From: Muribaculaceae bacterium
Lineage (GTDB): Bacteria; Bacteroidota; Bacteroidia; Bacteroidales; Muribaculaceae
Reading direction: 5' to 3'
Length of the DNA: 12,028 bases
Assembly (NCBI GenBank): GCA_017619255.1
Contig: JAFZSS010000128.1
Span: forward strand, 1-12,028
Shown: positions 6,633-12,028 of the stretch, piece by piece
How positions within the stretch are numbered: the first letter of the stretch is position 1
How the letters are laid out: each line of letters opens with the position of its first letter
Translations under genes and position numbers: made by a program
The notes under the pieces: model-generated
Databases searched by the model: none
The model's input: only the letters and a program-made list of their open reading frames with translations
Told to the model about the DNA's origin: nothing

Positions 6633-8156
6633 CTATTGGTCACTCGACTGCTTACCGAAAGTAGAAGATATAAACGCCGAGAAAGCATCATCATTGTCCT
6701 CCTCATTGCCGAACCCATCGCTCACCCTGATGGAACACAGTGAACGCAGAAATTCCAGCGTGGCGTTGGCCTTCTTCTGATTGGTACTGAAATGCCCCTT
6801 TCCTTCAAAAGGATCCTTCAAGCCGAAGTCAAAGTACCCATTGATGCTGTCATTACGAGTCTGTGCAAAGAAACCGAAAACCGATTCGCCAAATGCATCC
6901 CGCACGGGCTTCATGTCAAAGGCATAACCCTCGGTTTGCTCATAATCGAGCATCTTGAGGTAAAGGACACCATCAATGATGCCGATGCGTATCATCTTGT
7001 TGTCATATTGGTAGATGTACTCTCCCTCATAAAGCTCAGGTGCCTGACCCATCGAGTTAGCGAAATCACTGATTTGGCTAAGCACTCCTTCAGGATTGGA
7101 AGAGCGCGTCGCCAGCACCATATTCCATTCCCCCTCGAGATGTGGATCACGGGCCAAACCCACGGTGAACGGGCCATCAACCGTAGCCAGAATAGCCGCC
7201 AAGTCAATGCTGCCTATGTAAGGCAGTCTACCAAACACCTTGAGCAATTGTTGAACCTGTTCAAGACGGACAAAGCTATCACCCTTGACACAAATCGTGA
7301 AGATGTAATCCATCGAGTTGGGAATCGCCTTCAGCACATCTTCGCCAGGTTGGCCTAAAGTCGTGTTGAGCAGCCTTGCATACTCACTGCCTTCGGCGGC
7401 AAGAATATGGGTGTTCATCTCAACACCTTCGCTATCGAAGTCGATGTTACAGGTCACGGCATCGATATCGCTCTCGGTGAAAATCCCGATAAGCGGCATT
7501 TTCTGGGACAGTTCTCGATAAACCTCGCTCTTGCCGAGAATGGTCTTCAAACCGTCACCCTTAATCCACACATTAATCTCGGAGTCCTTGTGAAGAACGC
7601 TCTTCACATCTTTATTATCGTTGATGTTAGCCGCTACCTTAGCGAGGATGGCTTTAGCACCTGTAGCGGCACGGGCCACCTCCATGGGCTTGTTCACGGT
7701 ACCCACGAGCAAAACTTCGCCGTCGATAACATACAGGTTGTCTTTTACATACATGCAGTTAAGTCCCTCAGTCTTGGCAAACTCTCCCCCAACCCGCAAT
7801 TCCAAAGTCTTGCGTGTCTTTTCAGGATCACTGAGCGCCGCCAATACTACACGGCCAAAAGTTTTGGTCGTGAAAAAGACATAGGCCTTACTATCATGGT
7901 CAAGCCCCAGCTGCGGCAGGTCATTGAACAGGATACACAGGGGAGATGTTTCATTTTCATCAGTAACCTGTTTCAGGGCTTGAGGCAGGACGATTTTTCC
8001 ATCATCGAGCATTCCCGCCTTCTTGAGCAATCCAGGCACATCAATACTTACCACGCCTATTGCGTCGGCGGGTATCATTTTCTCAAGATTGCTTCCTGCA
8101 CAACCAGCCATCAACACTATCAGTGTTGCCAGGGACAAGTTTTTTAACCATCTCAT
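6633..8156 (-). CDS. DUF4836-family lipoprotein
   Basis: A 507-residue predicted lipoprotein. The start at 8156 gives a short signal, MRWLKNLSLATLIVLMAGC, with lipobox LMAGC and the lipidated Cys19. An in-frame ATG at 8213 would bury that signal behind 19 residues and is rejected. The mature N-terminus, MIPADAIGVVSIDVPGLLKKAG, is the typical opening of DUF4836 proteins, found mainly in Bacteroidetes; function is unknown. The rest is a mixed alpha/beta protein without transmembrane segments, ending in an acidic Ser-rich tail (EEDNDDAFSAF). No acidic run follows Cys19, so no surface-export signal is evident and a periplasm-facing location is more likely. It stands alone, convergent with the barrel gene and divergent from the acidic-protein/agmatine operon. 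Confidence 0.85.
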   Translation of the reverse strand: MRWLKNLSLATLIVLMAGCAGSNLEKMIPADAIGVVSIDVPGLLKKAGMLDDGKIVLPQALKQVTDENETSPLCILFNDLPQLGLDHDSKAYVFFTTKTFGRVVLAALSDPEKTRKTLELRVGGEFAKTEGLNCMYVKDNLYVIDGEVLLVGTVNKPMEVARAATGAKAILAKVAANINDNKDVKSVLHKDSEINVWIKGDGLKTILGKSEVYRELSQKMPLIGIFTESDIDAVTCNIDFDSEGVEMNTHILAAEGSEYARLLNTTLGQPGEDVLKAIPNSMDYIFTICVKGDSFVRLEQVQQLLKVFGRLPYIGSIDLAAILATVDGPFTVGLARDPHLEGEWNMVLATRSSNPEGVLSQISDFANSMGQAPELYEGEYIYQYDNKMIRIGIIDGVLYLKMLDYEQTEGYAFDMKPVRDAFGESVFGFFAQTRNDSINGYFDFGLKDPFEGKGHFSTNQKKANATLEFLRSLCSIRVSDGFGNEEDNDDAFSAFISSTFGKQSSDQ

Positions 8157-8217
8157 GGGTGTCAATGTATTGAGATTGCTAAATCTATAAGCTGCTTCTA
8201 ATGTTAATTCCATACTT

Positions 8218-8238
8218 CAAGCGGCTGATAACCGCTTG
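8218..8238 (-). promoter_or_regulatory. Hairpin at the 5' end of the lipoprotein mRNA
   Basis: CAAGCGG (8218-8224) and CCGCTTG (8232-8238) form a perfect 7-bp stem with a 7-nt loop. It begins just after the predicted minus-strand transcription start (about 8240). It would therefore form the extreme 5' end of the transcript, where such stems can protect mRNA. The role is inference. Confidence 0.4.
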
Positions 8239-8246
8239 TTACGGCA

Positions 8247-8277
8247 CAAAGTTACTACAACTTTATGATATAACAGA
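8247..8277 (-). promoter_or_regulatory. Bacteroidetes-type promoter of the DUF4836 gene
   Basis: On the minus strand TAACTTTG (8254 to 8247) exactly matches TAnnTTTG. TCTG lies 19 nt upstream (8277 to 8274), three of four bases of the -33 element. The leader would be about 85 nt. Confidence 0.55.
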
Positions 8278-8446
8278 AGAAAAAACAAGGTCTTTTTTCC
8301 GACAGTGACACATGAACTTAAACAGTACACGGTTCTATAGTCTGTACAAAGCCACCAAGCGATACTATTTCCATATATTCTTGACTATATTTAATAGTAT
8401 ATCGTTTTTTTAACGATTCTTAATAGGCTGTTTCAAAAAATTGTGC

Positions 8447-8454
8447 TAAATTTG
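8447..8454 (+). promoter_or_regulatory. -7 element of the acidic-protein/agmatine operon
   Basis: TAAATTTG exactly matches TAnnTTTG, about 77 nt before the first gene. No good -33 element is present at the usual distance, so the promoter may need an activator or may be weak. Confidence 0.45.
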
Positions 8455-8530
8455 AACATCTAAAATCGATAGTAATAGCATTCATGAACCAGGGTGTCCT
8501 TAATCGCCCGATAATCAACGGAAAAGAACT

Positions 8531-8770
8531 ATGAACGATATTTCAGATATGCTTAGAGAGCTGCTCGATCGCTACAGCAACACTCCCGAACTTGACGAAG
8601 AGTTTGAGCGCATGCGCCGCGAGGACGAAGAATTCAACAAGGAATATATCGTTTGGTGTGAAGACAATGGTTACAATGTCAAGGACGGTTACCGCGATTT
8701 CATTAATGAAATCATTGAATCCCAAGATTCCTACTGGGACAATTACCATGAGTTTGGAAACAATATTTAA
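8531..8770 (+). CDS. Small acidic protein of unknown function
   Basis: A 79-residue protein not recognised as any named family. It has 23 Asp/Glu against 8 Lys/Arg, so it is strongly acidic. The first half (about residues 3-38) looks helical and charged (LRELLDRY, ELDEEFERMRREDEEFNKEY). The second half is rich in aromatic residues and Asn (VWCEDNGYNVKDGYRDF, YWDNYHEFGNN). There is no signal peptide or membrane segment. It is likely a real gene: it follows a -7 element and lies 56 nt upstream of the agmatine deiminase start on the same strand with no terminator between. A role in the pathway, such as a regulator or partner, is only a guess. Confidence 0.6.
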   Translation: MNDISDMLRELLDRYSNTPELDEEFERMRREDEEFNKEYIVWCEDNGYNVKDGYRDFINEIIESQDSYWDNYHEFGNNI

Positions 8771-8826
8771 GCACCGCTTGGCGTACTGATTTCGAGACGA
8801 TTCTCTAACAAACACAATAAGACTTG

Positions 8827-9873
8827 ATGTTTCCATCAAAACGAAACCGCAGTTTTGCCGCCGAATGGGACAGTCAAGACGGCATCCTTATCGCATGGCC
8901 TCATGCCGGCACCGACTGGGCGTACATGCTCGACGAGGTGACCACATGCTATGTTGAACTGGCACGCGCTATCCTCAACGATGATGAGAGAGTTGTTATC
9001 ATAGCTCCCGATGCCGATGATGTGCGCAACGCGTTGGGCATTGATGTAGACTGGAAACGCATCGACATCATCGAACTGCCGACCAACGACACTTGGGTAC
9101 GCGACTATGGCCCCATCACTGTCTTCAAGGATGGACGCATGGTCCTGACAGATTTCACCTTCAACGCATGGGGCATGAAATTTGCCGCAGATTGTGACAA
9201 TCTTGTCACTGAGCGGCTCAACGGAACTGGCATCTTCAGGATGCCGCTGCTCAACTACCGCGACCTGGTACTCGAGGGCGGCTCTATCGAGACCGACGGA
9301 AACGGCACGGTGATGACAACGACATCATGTCTGACAGCCCCCAACCGCAATGATTCCCTTTCACGAGAGGAACTTGAAAAAGTGCTGCTCGAGCGGCTTG
9401 GATGCTTGAAGATGCTGTGGCTTGACCACGGCTCACTCGCCGGCGACGACACCGACGGACACATAGATACGCTGGCCCGCTTCGCTCCTGGCGGAATCAT
9501 CCTCTACACAGGTTGTGATGACCCCGAGGACGAGCACTTCGAGTCCTTGATGAAAATGGAAGAGCAGCTCAAGCAATTCACCGATGTTGACGGAAACCAT
9601 TACCACCTCATCAAGTTGCCGTTGCCTGATGCCATGTTTGACGAGATTTCAAGACTGCCGGCCACCTATGCCAACTTCTTAGTGACAAACCATCAAGTAC
9701 TGGTGCCGGTATACGGCCAGCCCGAGAACGACTTCAAGGCCTGTGAACTCATCAGTCAAGCCTTTCCCGGCCGCAAAGTTGTCGGCATTGACTGCCGCTC
9801 CCTCATCTGCCAGCATGGCTCACTGCATTGTGCCACCATGCAACTGCCCAAAGAATCATTAATTATCAATTAA
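8827..9873 (+). CDS. aguA: Agmatine deiminase (agmatine iminohydrolase)
   Basis: Converts agmatine to N-carbamoylputrescine and ammonia, the first step from agmatine to putrescine; cytoplasmic. The 348-residue length fits the Porphyromonas-type peptidylarginine deiminase/agmatine deiminase family. Motifs: AAEWDSQDGILIAWPH near the N-terminus; NDTWVRDYGP with Asp93; FNAWGMKF; LEGGSIETDG with Glu150; DDTDGHIDTLARF with the catalytic His212; and the terminal GSLHCATMQLP with nucleophile Cys335. The ATG at 8827 is preferred over the TTG one codon earlier. The amidase gene follows after 15 nt, which is operon spacing and supports agmatine rather than peptidyl-arginine as substrate. No signal peptide is present, also against a secreted peptidylarginine deiminase. 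Confidence 0.93.
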   Translation: MFPSKRNRSFAAEWDSQDGILIAWPHAGTDWAYMLDEVTTCYVELARAILNDDERVVIIAPDADDVRNALGIDVDWKRIDIIELPTNDTWVRDYGPITVFKDGRMVLTDFTFNAWGMKFAADCDNLVTERLNGTGIFRMPLLNYRDLVLEGGSIETDGNGTVMTTTSCLTAPNRNDSLSREELEKVLLERLGCLKMLWLDHGSLAGDDTDGHIDTLARFAPGGIILYTGCDDPEDEHFESLMKMEEQLKQFTDVDGNHYHLIKLPLPDAMFDEISRLPATYANFLVTNHQVLVPVYGQPENDFKACELISQAFPGRKVVGIDCRSLICQHGSLHCATMQLPKESLIIN

Positions 9874-9888
9874 TATCCTATAACTGAA

Positions 9889-10764
9889 ATGAAAGTCGGT
9901 ATCATCCAGCAACGCAACAGCAGCGATGTGAAGGCTAACCGCCAGGTGCTCATTGGCAAGATAAAAGACTTGGCCAACCAGGGCGCCCAGCTTGTTGTCC
10001 TGCCCGAATTGCACGATTCACTCTACTTCTGCCAAGTGGAGAGTGTGGACAATTTTGATTTGGCAGTGACCATTCCCGGCCAAGTGACTGAAGAATATGC
10101 CGCTGTGGCCCGGGAGTGTGGCATAGTGCTGGTCACCTCGATGTTTGAGAAACGAGCAACGGGGTTATACCACAACACGGCCGTGGTTTTTGACACCGAC
10201 GGCAGCGTAGTGGGCCAGTATCGCAAGATGCACATCCCCGATGACCCAGCCTATTACGAGAAATTCTACTTCACCCCCGGCGATCAGGGCTTCATCCCCA
10301 TCGAGACCTCTCTGGGAAAATTGGGCGTCATGGTCTGCTGGGACCAGTGGTACCCCGAGGGTGCTCGTCTGATGGCGATGCGTGGCGCAGAACTGCTCAT
10401 CTACCCCACAGCTATTGGCTACGAGAGCAGCGACACCCTTGAGGAACAGGAGCGCCAACGCGAAGCATGGACAATCGTGCAACGCGGTCATGCCGTGGCT
10501 AATGGCCTACCCGTCATCACTGTCAACCGCGTGGGACTTGAGCAAGACCCGTCTGGACAGACCAATGGTATTCAATTCTGGGGCAGCAGTTTCATTGCCG
10601 GACCACAGGGCGAACTCATTTACCGTGCCCCCAACGACAAAGAGGCCATACAAGTCATCGAAATCGACATGGAACGCAGTGAGCAAGTCAGGCGATGGTG
10701 GCCCTTCCTGCGCGACCGCCGCATAGAGAGCTACGGTGACTTGTGCCAGCGATTCCTGGACTAA
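9889..10764 (+). CDS. aguB: N-carbamoylputrescine amidase
   Basis: Nitrilase-superfamily enzyme that hydrolyses N-carbamoylputrescine to putrescine, CO2 and ammonia, completing the route begun by the upstream deiminase. It has 291 residues. The Glu-Lys-Cys triad is visible as Glu40 (VLPELHDS), Lys113 (YRKMHIPDD) and Cys150 (GVMVCWDQWYPEGAR). The stretch YYEKFYFTPGD and the later AVANGLPVITVNRVG block are typical of plant- and bacterial-type carbamoylputrescine amidases. It is the last gene of the operon and ends at a long hairpin terminator. Arginine decarboxylase, which would supply agmatine, is not in this window. Confidence 0.93.
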   Translation: MKVGIIQQRNSSDVKANRQVLIGKIKDLANQGAQLVVLPELHDSLYFCQVESVDNFDLAVTIPGQVTEEYAAVARECGIVLVTSMFEKRATGLYHNTAVVFDTDGSVVGQYRKMHIPDDPAYYEKFYFTPGDQGFIPIETSLGKLGVMVCWDQWYPEGARLMAMRGAELLIYPTAIGYESSDTLEEQERQREAWTIVQRGHAVANGLPVITVNRVGLEQDPSGQTNGIQFWGSSFIAGPQGELIYRAPNDKEAIQVIEIDMERSEQVRRWWPFLRDRRIESYGDLCQRFLD

Positions 10765-10789
10765 AGGCCGTTAGGGAACAAATAGGATA

Positions 10790-10838
10790 AAAACAATTAG
10801 AGGTGTCTGTTTGAAGGACACCTCTAATTGTTTTATGT
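10790..10838. terminator. Long bidirectional terminator between aguB and the helical-repeat gene
   Basis: Perfect 18-bp inverted repeat (10790-10807 with 10817-10834) around a 9-nt loop. The arms begin AAAACAATT and end AATTGTTTT, giving a U-rich 3' arm in either direction. It sits between two convergent genes and can serve both. Confidence 0.92.
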
Positions 10839-10858
10839 TGACTCTTGATTCTGAAGAA

Positions 10859-11515
10859 TCAGGCCTGGTCCTCATCCTTGGGGCCGCCAAAGGCGTTTTT
10901 CAAGAAGTCCTCGACCTTGTCCATCATGCCTTCGGCTGCCTTGCCGGCATCGTCAAGCGCTTCTTTGGCCTTGTCAAGAACACTTTCCTCGCCTTCCTTG
11001 CGCTCAAAGGCCTCCTTGGCTTTCTGTCCCAAGTCCTGTGCCACATCATTAGCGGCTGCGGCACCCTTCTCTACAAAGTCCTTGGCCTTATCCATCATCT
11101 CACCGGCAGCGGCGGCACCCTCACCGAACATCTCTTTCGCCTTGTCCAGCAGGCTAGGCTCACCCTCTTTGGTTTCAAACATCTGTTTGGCTTTCTCCAA
11201 GAAGTCCTGGCTCATCTCGCCGGCTGCAGTGGTACCTTTGTCAAACATCTCCTTGATCTGGTCAAGCACACCTGCCTCGCCTTCCTTTCCCTGGAGCATT
11301 TCCTTTGCCCTATCAAAGAAGCCTGGTTCACCCTCCTTGCTCTCAAACATTCCTTTGAGTTTGTCAAACATGTCAGCGCTGTCGTTAGCGGCATCGCCCA
11401 ACATTTCCTTCAACTGATCAAAGATGCTGCCAGCCTCATTATTCATTTCCTCATTGGCTGCCTGCTCGGCATTTTTCATTTCCTCGTCCATAAACATCCT
11501 GTATTTACTGGTCAT
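10859..11515 (-). CDS. Amphipathic-helix repeat protein, LEA-like, unknown function
   Basis: A 218-residue soluble protein with no signal peptide, made almost wholly of charged, Ala/Met/Lys/Glu-rich predicted helix. A short unit, (K)KEGE-x3-LDxAKEM, recurs four times with KEGE at residues 60-63, 77-80, 116-119 and 173-176. Between units are Ala/Gly-rich stretches such as GEGAAAAGEMMDKAKDFVEK. The pattern recalls late-embryogenesis-abundant or apolipoprotein-like helices; this is resemblance, not a proven match. The start at 11515 is chosen because the TAnnTTTG element at 11555-11562 rules out an earlier ATG at 11557, and GGAAGTAGG lies just before it. In-frame ATGs at 11497 and 11491 are alternatives. 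The gene lies downstream of rplS with its own promoter and shares a terminator with aguB. Confidence 0.75.
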   Translation of the reverse strand: MTSKYRMFMDEEMKNAEQAANEEMNNEAGSIFDQLKEMLGDAANDSADMFDKLKGMFESKEGEPGFFDRAKEMLQGKEGEAGVLDQIKEMFDKGTTAAGEMSQDFLEKAKQMFETKEGEPSLLDKAKEMFGEGAAAAGEMMDKAKDFVEKGAAAANDVAQDLGQKAKEAFERKEGEESVLDKAKEALDDAGKAAEGMMDKVEDFLKNAFGGPKDEDQA

Positions 11516-11554
11516 GCGCCTACTTCCTTTCAAGCGTTTCGGCTTTCTCTGCCC

Positions 11555-11585
11555 CAAATTTACACATTATTTATTATATGACAAT
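11555..11585 (-). promoter_or_regulatory. Bacteroidetes-type promoter of the helical-repeat gene
   Basis: On the minus strand TAAATTTG (11562 to 11555) exactly matches TAnnTTTG, with ATTG 19 nt upstream (11585 to 11582). This is the same -33 sequence and spacer length as the HtrA promoter. The leader would be about 35 nt. Confidence 0.65.
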
Positions 11586-11628
11586 AATTCCTGATTATTT
11601 TTTTCAATCATGACCTTTTTACACATAA

Positions 11629-11671
11629 CATCAAGGGCCGGGGCAACAGTGTTGTGCCTCGGTCCTTGATG
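11629..11671 (-). terminator. Probable rplS terminator hairpin
   Basis: CATCAAGG (11629-11636) and CCTTGATG (11664-11671) start a long imperfect stem that begins 24 nt after the rplS stop codon. As minus-strand RNA it has A-C mismatches, and the following tract is only partly U-rich (TTATGTGT), so termination strength is uncertain. Confidence 0.5.
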
Positions 11672-11695
11672 ACGGTTATAGAAAGACAGGCTGAA

Positions 11696-12028
11696 TTAAG
11701 CCTCCTCCTTCTTAACGATGCGGCGCTCCTTGATGCGAGCTTTCTTACCGGTGAGGCCACGCAGGTAATACAGCTTGGCGCGACGAACCTTACCATGCTT
11801 GTTGATGGAAATGCTGTCGATAAACGGAGACTCGAGCGGGAAAATGCGCTCAACGCCGATGTTGTCACTGATCTTGCGAACGGTGAAACGCTTCTTCTCC
11901 CCCTCGCCAGTGATCTTAATCACCACACCACGGTACTGCTGGATACGCTCCTTGTTACCCTCCTTGATGCGGTATGCTACCGTGATTGTGTCACCCGGGA
12001 AAAACTGCGGGTGCTGCTTGTTTGTAGC
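11696..12028 (-). CDS. rplS: 50S ribosomal protein L19 (5' end cut by window edge)
   Basis: Large-subunit ribosomal protein at the 30S-50S interface. The frame is open to the window edge and gives 110 residues, starting [20 protein letters not shown]. It continues through [39 protein letters not shown] and [20 protein letters not shown] to the end IVKKEEA. L19 is usually about 115-120 residues, so only some ten N-terminal residues are missing. An ATG at 11926 would cut off conserved sequence and is not the start. Confidence 0.96.
   Translation of the reverse strand, partial: ATNKQHPQFFPGDTITVAYRIKEGNKERIQQYRGVVIKITGEGEKKRFTVRKISDNIGVERIFPLESPFIDSISINKHGKVRRAKLYYLRGLTGKKARIKERRIVKKEEA

Larger units (their letters stand above)
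8157..8530. other. 374-nt divergent intergenic region
   Basis: Holds a minus-strand promoter and leader hairpin for the lipoprotein gene (8218-8277) and a plus-strand -7 element (8447-8454). Between them is AT-rich sequence with nested dyads: ATACTATT (8362-8369) with AATAGTAT (8393-8400), then ATCGTT (8401-8406) with AACGAT (8412-8417) around five Ts. The second dyad is bracketed by TTAATAG at 8391-8397 and 8420-8426. No reading frame or RNA gene is recognised here. Confidence 0.5.

Noticed and set aside
7407..8147. 246-residue plus-strand reading frame opposite the DUF4836 gene
   Set aside because: No recognisable protein. The opposite strand encodes a lipoprotein with a clear lipobox and family start.
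10811..11581. 256-residue plus-strand reading frame over the helical-repeat gene
   Set aside because: Its Leu/Phe/His-rich sequence is the shadow of the repetitive minus-strand gene, and it begins inside the terminator hairpin. The minus frame has the promoter and a sensible protein.

Overview
The window looks like chromosomal DNA of a gut-type Bacteroidales bacterium, with Muribaculaceae or Prevotellaceae as the most likely families (inference). The signs are 285-residue primary sigma factors without region 1.1, a DUF4836 lipoprotein, AT-rich leaders with poor Shine-Dalgarno sequences, and repeated matches to the Bacteroidetes promoter (about TTTG, 19-21 nt, TAnnTTTG). No tRNA, rRNA, CRISPR array, insertion sequence or phage gene was seen.

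Layout: a possible terminator of an off-window gene (about 11-57); folC (88-1410) with a strong terminator; an HtrA/DegP periplasmic protease (1724-3265) with its own promoter and terminator; a 63-residue ribbon-helix-helix-like protein (3515-3706); two tandem RpoD-type sigma genes of identical length (3966-4823 and 4990-5847); an eight-strand outer-membrane barrel protein (6061-6549); a convergent DUF4836 lipoprotein gene (6633-8156, minus); a 374-nt divergent intergenic region; a probable operon of a small acidic protein, agmatine deiminase and N-carbamoylputrescine amidase (8531-10764); an amphipathic-helix repeat protein (10859-11515, minus); and the 3' part of rplS (11696-12028, minus, cut by the window edge).

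The most interesting segment is 3420-5850. The second sigma gene (4990-5847) resembles the housekeeping Bacteroidetes RpoD and has a standard Bacteroidetes promoter. The first is a divergent paralogue, about 79% identical by ungapped hand count, with changes concentrated in residues 121-180 (late region 2.4 to region 3). Directly upstream of it is an exact match to the sigma-54 promoter core (TGGCAC-N5-TTGC, 3890-3904), with two dyads further upstream at distances suited to activator binding. The two sigma genes also share two tracts that are almost identical in DNA, set within much more diverged sequence, which suggests gene conversion. Together this suggests a second RpoD-like sigma factor placed under RpoN control beside the housekeeping copy.

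Elsewhere the genes are ordinary: folate polyglutamylation, envelope protein quality control, outer-membrane and lipoprotein functions, and a two-step agmatine-to-putrescine route. Two small or repetitive proteins (8531-8770 and 10859-11515) are of unknown function.
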